A stretch of DNA of 64,000 nt, from NCBI GenBank assembly GCA_963682025.1, contig OY821521.1, forward strand, positions 114,116,080 to 114,180,079, read 5' to 3'. The notes beneath the pieces are model-generated. The model saw nothing but the letters and a program-made list of their open reading frames with translations. It did not search any database and was not told the DNA's origin. The position numbers were made by a program, and so were the translations under genes. Origin of the DNA: Cordilura impudica. Its lineage: Eukaryota; Arthropoda; Insecta; Diptera; Scathophagidae. This document shows, one piece after another, positions 10,908 through 21,660 of this stretch (position 1 is its first letter; every line of letters begins with the position of its first letter).

Positions 10908-11004
10908 TCTATTATTATTATTATTATTATTATTGTTATTATTATTATTATCAATAATCTAATCTTATACTAATCTTATACATGTGAAACCCTGTTTCAC
11001 AACA
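9993..11004 (-). repeat. 5' LTR of Gypsy-1
   Basis: 1,012-bp partner of the 257-1,241 LTR, differing mainly by a longer (ATT)n tract at about 10,842-10,951. In element orientation it starts TGTTGTGAAACAGGG and ends AGGATAACA. It should hold the element promoter; I cannot place the start site with confidence. Confidence 0.95.
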
Positions 11005-12250
11005 AACTAATGCTCTTGCTTTGTCTAAAATATCGGGCAATTTGCCTTCATTTGTACTTCCTTCTCATCTTAGGAACAATTTGCCCAACCTTCGGTTAGC
11101 AGATAAAAACTTTTTCGATAGCAGACCTGTCGATCTTTTGCTCGGCGCTGATCTTTACCCTAAAATACTTTTAGGTGAAATTCGCCGAGATATTTTGGGC
11201 TCCTTATTAGCTCAAAATACTATTTTCGGTTGTATTATTACTGGTCCAATTTGTCATTCCCAAGTTGAAGTCTCTTCGACTAAAGTTGATTTTTCTGCAG
11301 AGGATTGCCTGAATAGAAATCTTCTTTTGGGAACTTGAGGAAAATCCGAAAAGGAAAATGTTTGCAACTTTTGATAAAATTCGTGAGGAAAATTATAGAA
11401 AAACTACACGTCGTGGTGCTGATGGTCGATACATTGTGACGCTGCCTTTCAAACCTGAATTTCCTCAACACTTAAATCTAGGTTTATCTCGACCGAATGT
11501 TCTCAAACAATATCATCGCACAGAATCCTTTCTTTTACGAAGACCTGAGATTAAGAAATTGTATGATAGCGTCGTTAATGAATATTTGGACCTAGACCAT
11601 ATGAAACTTGTTTCTTCTCCTTCATCGGCAACAACTTTTGCTTGTTACTTGCCACATCATCCAGTCGTTAAACCTGAACGAAAGACCACGAAGTTAAGAG
11701 TCGTTTTCAATGCCTCTAACAAAACTTCGAACGGGAATAGTCTTAACGACTGTCTTTACGTTGGACTTGGATCTACTTTACAGTCTGACTTAGTCCTTTT
11801 AATTTTAAGATGGCGACTCTTTAAATTTGTTTTAATTGTGACATTTTACAAATGTACAGACAATTTTGGGTTGATGCAGCTCATACTCCATTTCAACGCA
11901 TCTTATTTCGAGATTCTCCGACGGAGGACGTTAAGGACTATGAGTTACAAACAGTGACTTTTGGCGTCAATTGCGCTCCTTATCTTGCCATCCGGACATT
12001 GCTACAATAAGCAGACGATTCTGAAACTAGTGTATGTACGTTGACGACGTTTTGACAGGGACTCACGACATTTCAACTGCTTTGATCGCTCGTGATCAAC
12101 TTATCGCAGCTTTGTCTTCTGCTAAATTCGAACTACAAAAATGGACATCTAACGAACGAACAATTTTGGGCAGATTTCCTTCTGAGCATTTAGTGATGCT
12201 AAGGTTTTGACCTTTGTGGAATCAAGTAGCTCTAAAACTTTGGGTGTTCA
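11005..12250 (+). pseudogene. pol: BEL/Pao pol continuation: protease tail and reverse transcriptase
   Basis: Continues the frame broken at 256. KISGNLPS and LLLGADLYPKILLGE are hallmarks of the BEL protease-RT linker. After a frameshift at about 11,338, RT sequence follows (ECYLPHHPVVKPE-like, KLRVVFNASNKTSNGNSLND, LYVGLGSTLQSDL). The catalytic box reads MYVDDVLTG at about 12,033-12,059. Several frame changes and deletions (after 11,800, near 11,957-12,030 and near 12,200) make it a pseudogene. The family match is the Peptidase_A17/Pao RT type. Confidence 0.85.
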
Positions 12251-12393
12251 ATGAAACGCTCAACTGGACTCTTTTTACTTTAGTGCAAATCCTATTGCAC
12301 ATAAATCGAGTCACACTAAGGAGAAGTTTTATCTACGATTGCAAAGTTGTGTGACCCTGTGGTTGGCTAGGTCCAGTTGTTGTAGTCGCGAAA

Positions 12394-13000
12394 ATGATTA
12401 TGCAGAATGTTTGGTTGGATAATAGCAATTGGAATGATTCTCTACCACTTTCAATGAATGAGTGGCAAAAGTTTGTTGCTTCATATCATGAAGTCAACAA
12501 TATACGAATTCCACGCTGCGTTCATTACACCCCTGATGCGTCCGTTGAACTTCACGTCTTTTCTGATGCCTCGGAAAAGGCATACACGGGGGTAATTTAT
12601 ATCCGCATTGAAACCCCCAAAGGCGATATATATACCCTCTTATTATCTTGCAAAACTAAGGTGGCACCTATAAAATCAATTTCGATTCCGCGACTTGAAC
12701 TTTGCGGAGCAGTTTTGGCTTCAGAACTCTTAAGACAATACTGAGCGAAATCGATGTACGACTTAACCAAGTTTGTTGTTGGACTGACTCTACGATCGTC
12801 CTTCCTTGGTTAAAAAAGGATGCTTGTTCTTGGACCACATTTGTTGCGAACAGGGTGTGCAGCATTCAGGAAAATGTCAGTCAGCATTGTTGGTATCACG
12901 TACGATCTGAGGATAATCCTGCCGATTTGGGCAGTCGTGGTATTTCTCCGTCGGAGCTGACAGATAATAACCTATGGTGGCATGGACCAAAATGCTACGC
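12394..13000 (+). pseudogene. pol: BEL/Pao RNase H region
   Basis: ELHVFSDASEKAYTGVIYIR carries the first RNase H aspartate. It is followed by KTKVAPIKSISIPRLELCGAVLAS, the typical BEL signature, and after a frame change near 12,740 by CCWTDSTIVLPWL and RSEDNPADLGSRGISP. The latter are BEL RNase H/connector motifs. Reading needs at least two frames, so it is broken. Confidence 0.85.
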
Positions 13001-14520
13001 CAAGAAAAAACGCAATGGAATATCTCTGATATTTCTCGTCTTGACACTGGCATTGAGTGTCATAAAGTTAAAACCCATGCTTCGTTCTTTACGAACACGA
13101 ATGGAGATGACGGTTTTATCGATATTCTTGATAATTATTCTCGTCTTGATAAAGCGTTTCGCGTCATTACTTATATTTTGCGATTTTTCCATAATTGTCA
13201 TCCTTCCCATAAATCAAACCGTGATTTGTATGAAGACGCTATTCTTTCTAGTATCGAGATGAAAAGGACTAAATTACGTTTATCCATGATCTCTCAAAAG
13301 TGTCATTTTGCAGGTGAATATAAATGTCTTGTGGAGAGAAAACCTTTAAATTCGAAAAGTTTTTTGATTTCTTTGAATCCATTTCTGGACAAAGATGAGA
13401 CTAAATGGTCGTTTAGTTAAATCCCCATCTCTTTCGTATAGTGAACAGCATCCAATTATTTTACCTTATTCGGGTAGATCTACGCTACTTTTAACGGAGT
13501 TTGTTCATTTGATTTCCATTCACGGTGGAAATCAGCTCATGTTGCGAATACTTCGGATTGAATAATGGGTCCCTCGCTTAAAATCTAAAATTCGTGGAGT
13601 CATAGGTCGATGCAATCGTTGCATTCTAGAGAGAGAACGTTCTTGTAGTCAAATTATGGCCGCTCTACCGCCTGAGAGGACTGTACTTGATAGACCGTTT
13701 ACTACAACTGGTGTTGATTTCGCAGGTCCTTTCACTGGTAGGGCTTGTAAGATAGCAAAAGGTTATGTTTGTGTTTTTGTATGCTTTTCTACAAAAGCTA
13801 TACATCTGGGGAAACTTTTGATTTGTCTACGGCTACCTTCTTAGCAGCATTTCAGAGATTTATATCACGCCGGGGTTGTCCAATTACAATATTTTCGGAC
13901 AATGGTACAAACTTTGTAGGCGCGTCTCGTGAATTGGAGAAAGACTTTAACACTTTTCTTAATGGTAGTCAGAACACTACGTGTTCTACGTATGCAGTTC
14001 AGGGTCTCACTTGGCGTTTTATCCCAGCAGGGGCTCTCATATGGTTGGCCTATGGGAAGCCCGTGTAAAGAGCTTCAAACTTCATTTTCGAAAAGAAGCT
14101 CAATCTTTTAAATTTACATTTGAGGAATTCGCGACACTACTTGCGACAATAGAAGCGTGCCTTTATTCGCGCCCTATTTGTCCTATGACAGAAAACGCTC
14201 AAGACCCATTTGCTCTAACTCCAATTCTTGCTCCCCCTGAGCCTGAAATTAATGAAATGCCTATAAGTTTAGTTAATCGATTTAGAAGAATGAAAGCTAT
14301 TTCTCAACATTTTTGCCAACGGTGGAAAGAGGAATACTTGATTAATTTGCATAAAAGATATAAATGGCAAAATCCGGAACCTAAAATTCAAGTTAATGAT
14401 TTAGTCGTTATACGGCACGAACAATTACCTTACGTGAGAGTCGTCGATATACGCACTGCGAATGGGGTTGTACGACGATATATAGCAAAACTGGTCATTT
14501 TGACTAATATAATAAACTAA
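13001..14520 (+). pseudogene. pol: BEL/Pao integrase and C-terminal domain
   Basis: A degraded spacer runs 13,001-13,430, then integrase sequence follows in three frames. It includes a zinc-binding remnant (HGGNQLMLRILR..., GRCNRCI), a core with GVDFAGPF and [19 protein letters not shown], and a C-terminal part (FEEFATLLATIEACLYSRP, LVNRFRRMKAISQHFCQRWKEEYL, VRVVDIRTANGVVRR). The last matches the DUF5641-type end of BEL polyproteins. Frame changes occur near 13,840 and 14,050. The element's right LTR is not evident after the stop at about 14,520. Confidence 0.88.
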
Positions 14521-14562
14521 ATCTTGCCTTATTATCACTGATATTTGTTGTTTCCTAGCACT

Positions 14563-15590
14563 ATGGACGCATTACCCACCTTCTTTGATGATGCTCTCTT
14601 AAATGATTACGAGGAAGCAATGGAAATTGTGGAATCGGTTTCTGCCGCAACCCCTTTGGCTGCAATCGTTGCTGATAAGGAGGATACACCGGCTCCTGTT
14701 GGTGTACCGCCTCCGGCTGCTGATACTCCAGCACCAGTCATGTCGTCGACTTCCGAACCTTTGTCGGAAACCAAAGGAACCTCGAGCTCGAATGGTAATC
14801 CCGAAATCGCCTTTGTAGGGTATGTAGTGGTAGACATCCATTAAGGGCGTGCAACAAATTTTTAAAATTGAGCCATGAGCGGAAGCTGCGAATGGTGCTC
14901 CTTCACCGCTATTGTTCGCGCTGCTTAGCGCATTCGCACTCCGCAAGATATTGCAAAAGCACATTTAAATGCGGTAAATGTAAAGGTGACCATAACACCC
15001 TCTTACATTACAATCGTTCCGTTAACGCTGATTCGAAAAAGCCTCCGCCTGGCCCGCTCGTACCACAGCCTACCACTTACAGTCCGTCGTCCTCCGATTT
15101 AAAGATTTGCCCCTTACCCGTTCGCCACATTGTCAGTTTTTCCCCCACTTTGGTGATCAAACTAATATTACCGACTAACTCCATTCTGGTACGAGCAGCT
15201 TTGGATCCATGCTATAGCATAAGCTACATCTGTGAATCTGTGGTCCTTCAACTACGGCTGCCCGTATCTAAAATCGACAACAATGGATATTGTCGACTGA
15301 CCGTCGGCTCTACGTTTGGTCCCACACAAAGGATATCGCTCACGGCTAAAGTGACAAAGATGGGTGGTGTTAAAACTCCTGCCGAGTCTGTTCCAGATAC
15401 AATATGGGAACATTTTGCTGGGTTCTAGTTGGAGGACCCACGTTTTAATATATCTGGGCGCGTAGTTTTGGTCCTAGGACCAGAAGTTAACCCTCACATT
15501 TTAAAGGGAAAAATATATTCGAGCCCGGGTCTTCCAATGGCACAATATGCCATATTTGGTTGGGTCATTTCTGGGCATTCCCCTCTTTAG
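14563..15590 (+). pseudogene. BEL-like gag zinc-knuckle and aspartic-protease-like fragment
   Basis: Starts 42 nt after the preceding BEL pol stop. The first frame (ATG 14,563) encodes about 93 residues rich in Ala/Pro/Ser with an acidic start (MDALPTFFDDALLNDYEE). After a frame change near 14,840 it reads RACNKFLKLSHERKL and two knuckles (CSRCLAHSHSARYC, CGKCKGDHNTLLH), then a DUF1758-like protease region (LVRAALDPCYSISYICESV) where the usual D-S/P-G position reads DPC. After another frame change it reads LGPEVNPHILKGKIYSSPGLPMAQYAIFGWVISGHSP, ending at a stop at 15,588. It is either a truncated second BEL element or an unusual extra ORF. I cannot distinguish these. Confidence 0.65.
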
Positions 15591-15767
15591 AGACAGGTCC
15601 GCTTGTAACTATGATCCCCTTGGATCAACGACCCCCTTGGGTCAAACCAGATCCCCTTGACCGCTAGACGAAAATCCAGTCTATACTGGTCTGATCCCTT
15701 GATCGGCTGGTCCCTTGGCCATTAGTTTTAAGTGTTTTTTGAAAAAATTAAAAAAAATGTGTATATA

Positions 15768-16104
15768 AGTTAACGATGGCACGTGTGACATATGAGGTGA
15801 TACCCAAATAGTACACTTAATGCTTACGCCATGTCTACCAATTCGAACAAAACATTCTCAAGCTTTATGCTTAGGTTTGTTTCTCATAAAAATGGTAATA
15901 CTATTCCACACACACGTTGCACTGTCAGCAAGTAGACAACAAACAAGAAACGCAATAAGCTCACTTTAAGTAGACGATATTGTTCTTTTAGTTAGTCAGT
16001 TAAGAATTAGAACTAAACAGGTTTGGTAATAAAACCTTAACTTAAGTAAAAATAGCATAAAAATAAAGTGAACTTTATAAATAAAACCCCACTTAAAAGT
16101 AATT
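15768..16104 (+). repeat. 5' LTR of the errantivirus
   Basis: 337-bp LTR, direct repeat of 23,075-23,409. Differences include a 2-3 base indel near 15,822 and single-base changes near 15,973 and 16,043. No gene lies between 15,591 and this LTR; that gap holds only short CCCCTTGG-like reiterations. Confidence 0.93.
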
Positions 16105-16704
16105 GCCACCCAAGAGGCGGATTGTGAAGAAATTTTTTTTTTTAACAAGAAAATATTTGGAGTAAAAAACAAAGCGAAGAAAATCTTCAAAAATTGAAAA
16201 TCTTCAAAAATTCAACATAAAGTTTTTAAACAAAATTTTTTTTTGCAACTATTTAAATCAACAAGTAAATATCAAAAAACCTTTTCAACAAAAGCAATTG
16301 GGAAATTGGATCATTGCTATAGTCCCCAGAGCTTCGATATAGCCTGGGCTGCGTGAAGAACAAACCAACAAATCAGCAACTAGAAACATCGACAAATTGC
16401 AACAACAATCCAACAGCAACCGAAGTTCGCAGCACAACAAAAACGTCAACAAATTATACCAACAAACCAACAAATCAACAACTACAAACAGAAGTTAGCA
16501 GCAACAACGCAGCAACAAAACTGTAAAGATTAAAATGGTTTATAAATATATGTAAGTAGAGTGTAGAAATTTAGTGATAAATTTTTTATTATTGTAAAAC
16601 AAAAAATTTTGTGATAAATTTTTTATTATTGTAAAACAAATTGTGAATCTTTGCACGGGTTGTTATGTCTTTGTTTGTATGACAGTTCCATTCTTTAAGT
16701 TTCT
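16105..16704 (+). other. Errantivirus leader with degenerate primer-binding site
   Basis: Immediately after the LTR, TGCCACCCAAGAGG resembles the tRNA-Lys-type site used by gypsy (TGGCGCCCAA) with three mismatches. The leader is rich in CAACAAA motifs and contains a direct duplication, in which the 30-nt segment at 16,573-16,602 recurs at 16,611-16,640. No open frame of note. Confidence 0.6.
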
Positions 16705-17844
16705 ATGAATGACTCTGAAAATCAGGAAAAATTAAATCATGTAGTAGAAAAATTTAATAGATTAGCGGTCGATAGAGAAGAGAGCAGCAAAAGTGTAGTA
16801 GGGACTAACTGGTGGGAAAACAAAACAATGGCGGCGACAGCAGAACAATTGAGAGCAATGGTGGATGTTGCTATAAATACTGCCCTGAGATCCCAAAAAC
16901 AAGGTTTTGAAAGACAAATTGAAGAACTTAATAGAAAATTCAATGAATGTGTTGTTCAGACACCAGTAGTCGAACCCTATAGGGAAATAGAAATAATTCC
17001 GGACCGGCAATGTGATGAGTCACTAGATATAGTAAAATCTTTACCTGATTTTGAAGGTAAGCAGGAAACATACGTTTCATGGCGACAAGCGGGACAAATC
17101 GCCTATAAGGTATTTGAAAATGCTGAGGGCAGTTCCAGACATTATCAAGCGGTAGCCATTATTAGAAATAAGATAAAAGGTTCAGCAGATATGGTACTGT
17201 CCTCCTTTAATACGGTTTTAAATTTTAAAGCCATCATTGCTCGTCTTGAATTTACGTACTCGGACAAAAGACCGATTTACTTAATCGAGCAGGAAATGTC
17301 AATTCTCCGTCAAGGAAACATGACATTGTTACAATTCTATGATGAGGTCGAGAAAAAACTTACACTATTGACAAACAAAACAATTATGACTTATGATAGG
17401 GCCACTGCGGCATCCATTAATGAAAAATACAGAATGGACGTACTTCGTGTGTTTATATCGGGAACGAAAAGGGGATTAAGTGATGTGCTTTTTTCAGCTC
17501 GGCCGGATGATTTACCCTCAGCATTGGCATTGGCTCAGGAAGTTGAATATAATCATGAGAGGTACCAATTTGCAAGCAACTATGCTAGGTGTCTTGAGGA
17601 CAAACAAAGACAAAATTCTGATGCAAGACATCAAAATAGAAATCCAACCACAGGAGTTCAGACAATTAAGAGCCCTCACTTTTTTAAACGACAAAATTTT
17701 GATAATAGGGCCCAGCAAAGGGAATGCGTTCTATACAGTCGACGAGACGGCAACAGCTTATGGTGGACCGCCTCAGAGCCAACATTAAGAAAACCGAGTA
17801 CAGGCAGGACAAGGTTTAGCATTGCAGGGTCAGAATTACAATAA
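16705..17844 (+). pseudogene. gag: Errantivirus Gag
   Basis: Starts at ATG 16,705. Structural protein of the errantivirus particle. Residues about 55-95 are a coiled-coil-like segment. The capsid region follows, with YVSWRQAGQIAYKVFE, IRNKIKGSADMVLSSFNT, LEFTYSDKRPIYLIEQEM and DVLRVFISGTKRGLSDVLFS, the arrangement of gypsy-group Gag. No CCHC knuckle is seen, as is usual for gypsy Gag. The 3' part loses the frame: coherent C-terminal sequence continues in other frames from about 17,650 and 17,822. The open frame covers 379 residues, somewhat short of the usual about 450. Confidence 0.85.
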
Positions 17845-20318
17845 TCAGGCTTCAGGACAGGCAATAAAACGACAACACAGTGACTCAGCTAGATTTACGG
17901 GCCCCAAGCAACAGAGGATCAATCATATTTCTCAGGAATTTATCTCAACGGGGCAAGAGCACTATGAATACCAGTCGGAACTAGCAGCATCAGAAATTGA
18001 CGCTGGAGAGGGTTTTGATCAGATAAATTTTTTAGTCAAAACTCCCTGCTACCATTCATAGAGAGGACAATTGCAGGGAGAAATATTAGATTATTAATAG
18101 ATACGGGAGCTTCGAAAAATTACATAAAACCCCTGAGCGAACTGAAACACATAGTGCCAGTTAATAACCCCTTTTTGGTAAAATCGATCCACGGTTTCAA
18201 CACCATTGATAAGAAATGCACCCTTAACCTATTCAGCACGAATAAACGAGAAGACTCGATGACAGGTATCCTATCCCGGACGTGACAGTGATTTTAGCAA
18301 ACTTGGGTAAAGCGAGATATTTTACGACGCTTGATCTAAAGTCAGGTTTCCACCAAATATCGCTAGCGGAGAAAGATAGGGAGAAAACGGCTTTCTCAGT
18401 AGGAAATGGGAAATATGAATTCTGCAGGCTCCCTTTCGGTTTGAGGAATGCCTCCAGCATTTTCCAAAGGGCCATTGACGACGTACTAAGGAAACAAATT
18501 GGAAAGTCATGCTATTTTTATATAGATGACGTTATAATCTTTTCGGAAAATGAGGAGGCCCATGTTAACCACATTGCATGGGTACTGAGTAGGCTGTATG
18601 AAGCAAACATGAGAGTCTCTCATGAGAAATCACACTTTTTTAAGGAAATTGTTGAATACCTTGGCTTCGTTGTATCTCGAAATGGAATAAAAACAAGCCC
18701 CGATAAGGTAGATGCGATTCGCAACTAAGAACAGCCCACTACATTATTTAACATTAGATCCTTTTTGGGACTAGCAAGCTATTATCGATGCTTCATTAAG
18801 GATTTTGCTTCGATAGCAAAACGCCTGACTGATATTCTAAAGAGTGAGAACGGCAAGGTCAGTGCCCATCAATCGAAGAAGATAAAGGTGAACTTGGACG
18901 AGAGACAAGTTCAAGCTTTTGTCAAACTGAAAGAAATATTGGCTTCAGAGGAGGTCATATTGTTTTATTCGGACTTCACTTTACCATTCGATCTAGTAAC
19001 AGATGCCTCTGCGTCGGGACTAGGAGCCGTTTTTTTCACAAAACGGTAGACCTATTACAATGATTTCAAGGACTCTGAAAGACAGGGAACTGAACTTCGC
19101 AACGAACGAACGCGAGCTACTGGCCATAGTATGGGCTCTGCAAAAACTTAGAAACTATCTTTATGGCGTAAATAATTTAAATATTTACACAGACCATCAA
19201 CCGCTTACGTTTGCGGTTTCAGATCAAAACCCTAGCGCTAAGATAAAACGTTGGAAAGCTTTTGTGGACGAACACAACGGGTAAGGAAAATTACGTCAGC
19301 GACGCATTGTCGCGGCTACACATTCATGCCTTGGAAGAAGAGGCTCGCTCTGACATTGCGACGGTACACAGTGAGATATCACTTACCTACACGATTGAAG
19401 CGACGGACAAGCCAATTAACTGCTACCGAAATCAAATAGTTTTGGAGCAATCACGTTTCGCTCGGAAACGGAATTTCATACTTTTTAGTGAAAAAACTCG
19501 TCATGTGATTGAATTTATCGATAGGAACGCGCTTATCGAAGAAGTTAAATTAGCAGTAAACCCAGTAGTGGTAAATGCAATATACTGCGATTTACCAACC
19601 TTAGCTTGTATTCAGCATGAATTAGTTAGGGTCTTTCCAGCTACCAGATTTGGCATTAAGATCTGTAACAGGGCCAAATACGATAGGCATCCGATTAGAC
19701 ATGAGATGGGTGAGACCCCAGTACCATCTTATGCAGGAGAAATGTTGCACATTGATATATTTTCTACAGACAGAAAATACTTCCTCACATGTGTTGATAA
19801 GTTTTCGAAATTCGCTGTGGTTCAACCAATCCCATCCCGTACGATCATAAACAAAAGTCCCAATTATTCAGCTAATGAACATTTTTCTGGATACAAAGAA
19901 TATTTATTGCGACAATGAACCAGCGTTTAAATCCGAGACCATTACGTCTATGCTGAGAACCCAATTTGGCGTGGTCGTTGCAAATGCTCCACCGCTTCAT
20001 AGCACTTCGAATGGTCAGGTCGAACGTTTTTACTTTGGCGGAGATTATGAGATGTCTCAAACTCTAGAGGAAAATCGAGGGAGCTCATAATGTTGGCTAC
20101 GGCACAATATAATAAAACTATTCACTCAGTGATCAACAAAAAACCTATAGAAGTGGTTCACAGTACAAATTATTTTATGTCAATTGGTGGTGGTTGATAT
20201 TGTTATTGAGATGGTAATGTTGGTTTTAATGTTGTACTTACGTTGTACTTATCTTCTTCCTAACAGGTAGGAATTGACTCTTCAACAGATTTAAATTCAA
20301 TTAATAGCAGTTTATTTC

Positions 20319-20482
20319 TTATTTTTAAAATTGGTTTATAATTTTAGTAGCACTTATATTTACTGATTTTATTTTTAAAATTGGTTTGCTTTATAATTTT
20401 AGTAACACTTTATATTTACTGATTTTATTTTTAAAATTGGTTTACTTTATAATTTTAGTAACACTTTATATTTACTGATTTT
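20319..20482. repeat. Three tandem units of about 56 bp
   Basis: A unit containing TTTTTAAAATTGG, TATAATTTTAGTA and CACTTTATATTTACTGA occurs three times in a row, with a 4-5 base indel in the first. AT-rich; no coding potential. Confidence 0.85.
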
Positions 20483-21032
20483 GCTTCAAGAACAAAATCG
20501 TTACCCGACTATGTGGGTTTGAGTTTACGACAAAAACTAAACTATTTTCCTTAATGGTAATCAATATAAAAGAAAAGTCAATTCCTAAGCGACAGAGAAA
20601 CACCACCGAAAAAATGCTAAAGCAAGCCAAACTTGAAAATCATAAAAAAAAAAAAAAACCGCAACTCAACCAAAACATATGGTTGACATAAATTCAAGTC
20701 AAGTGCCTTGGTTTCACAATCATAAATCGTGGAAGTTTCAAGTGCACTGACTTGAGGACTGTTTACGCTGCAGAATTAGGGGACAAGACAATTAAATAAA
20801 ATGCAGCGGTTTGAAGAAATGTTTTGTGAAACAGACACCCAGAACAATTAAAAGTGTGAATGGCCGTAATTGGTGCCGGAAAAATAATAAATAAAAATGC
20901 CTGGGAATGCAATATGATATTACCACATGATGACAAATGTTAAACACAGCAATACGAGATTGCGGCATACTCGTGCCTGTTGTGAGTAATTTGATGAGGG
21001 CAAAACATTTATAAAATAAATGCACTAAATTT

Positions 21033-21290
21033 GTCATGTTGGGTGGCAACATTCTTATTTTTACAGAAATGAATGACGACATATGAATGTCCGTCATATT
21101 GGGCGGTATGTTTTCTTTAAACATGAAAAATGAATGGTGAACTGATTTGTTCACCATATTGGACGACATAATTGGCGGACTGACTTATTCGCCATATTTG
21201 GGCGACATATTGGGCGGATTGTATTATTCGCCATATTCGCGGAGCGAATGGCGGACTGGCGTGTTCGCCATATTTGCGGCGCGAATATTT
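21033..21290. repeat. About six degenerate ~40-bp units with a CCATATTGGGCG core
   Basis: Units begin with variants of TTCGCCATATT (also GTCATATT, TCACCATATT), with GGGCGACATATTGGGCGGA following. They are recognisable near 21,033, 21,092, 21,147, 21,188, 21,227 and 21,267. The block is unusually GC-rich for the area and contains short internal palindromes (GCGAATGGCG, GCGCGAAT). One unit contains CCATATTTGG, a CArg-box match that may be chance. Confidence 0.75.
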
Positions 21291-21621
21291 GTTGGCATGT
21301 CTTTTCATAATGTGTGACATGCCCTAACTTACATCAGCAGAAGTAAGGGAAGAAATAAAAGGGAAAATCATGAAAGCTCAGTGAATTCAACTTGATAGGG
21401 ACAATAATTCAAGACGGAATAGGACTTTTGACATTGGGGAGCATGTGCTCGTAAGGAATAACAAAAGATTAGGAAACAAGTTAACCCCTTTATATACGGA
21501 GGAGAGAGTAGAGGCCGACTTAGGAACTCAGTTCTTGTTAAAGGGAGGGTGGTCCATAAGGACAATTTAAGATAAAACTAACTTCTCAACCACATACAAC
21601 CGCTCAACTTTTATTTTGTCC

Positions 21622-21650
21622 TGTTTATATTTTTTTTTTTTTGCTTATAG
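21622..21650 (+). promoter_or_regulatory. Candidate 3' splice site for env mRNA
   Basis: A long pyrimidine run (TTTATATTTTTTTTTTTTTGC) ends in TTATAG at 21,650, 11 nt upstream of the first env ATG (21,661). Errantivirus env is known to be expressed from a spliced subgenomic RNA, and this is the expected place for the acceptor. The matching donor was not identified. Confidence 0.65.
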
Positions 21651-21660
21651 GATTTTACTT

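Larger units (their letters stand above)
257..11004 (-). mobile_element. Gypsy-superfamily LTR retrotransposon, full length, minus strand ('Gypsy-1')
   Basis: A complete LTR retrotransposon of 10,748 bp. Its LTRs are at 257-1,241 and 9,993-11,004, both bounded by TGTT...AACA on the plus strand. A 4-bp target duplication AACT flanks it (253-256 and 11,005-11,008). Read on the minus strand the order is 5' LTR, primer-binding site, leader, gag, pol, long 3' region without a recognisable env, polypurine tract, 3' LTR. Outside the ATT microsatellite I count about five substitutions between the LTRs, so insertion is recent, yet pol carries several breaks. The RT/RNase H sequence resembles the 412/mdg1 side of Gypsy, but the primer-binding site looks like tRNA-Ser rather than tRNA-Arg, so the lineage is uncertain. 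Confidence 0.95.
20176..21318. other. Foreign insert inside errantivirus integrase
   Basis: Integrase sequence stops near 20,175 (KKPIEVVHSTNYFM) and resumes near 21,319 (SAEVREEIKGKIMKAQ). The intervening ~1.14 kb has no coding resemblance. The bases TCA occur at both junctions, but I cannot define terminal repeats or a clear duplication. It contains two tandem-repeat blocks (20,319-20,482 and 21,033-21,290). It could be a solo LTR or a non-autonomous element. Confidence 0.6.
17822..21575 (+). pseudogene. pol: Errantivirus Pol, broken by frameshifts, a deletion and an insertion
   Basis: Protease LLIDTGASKNYIKP lies near 18,090-18,130. Part of the protease-RT link is missing at about 18,240. 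RT reads FTTLDLKSGFHQI, LPFGLRNASSIFQRAI and YIDDVIIFSE (about 18,519-18,548), with a stop at 18,726 and then FLGLASYYRCFIKDF. RNase H begins at LVTDASASGLGAVFF, changes frame at about 19,046, and continues through NERELLAIVWAL and TDHQPLTF to YVSDALSRL. The integrase core shows LHIDIFSTDRKYFLTCVDKFSKF and YCDNEPAFKSE with flanking deletions. After a 1.1-kb insert (about 20,176-21,318) the C-terminal region resumes (GEHVLVRNNKRLGNKLTPLY). Every enzyme is recognisable; none is intact. Confidence 0.88.

Noticed and set aside
15591..15767. CCCCTTGG/GATCCC reiterations as a structured repeat
   Set aside because: Irregular, short and without consistent unit length; not enough to call.
20792..21169. 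125-codon minus-strand frame in the errantivirus insert
   Set aside because: No family resemblance, and it overlaps the GC-rich tandem repeat block; likely chance.
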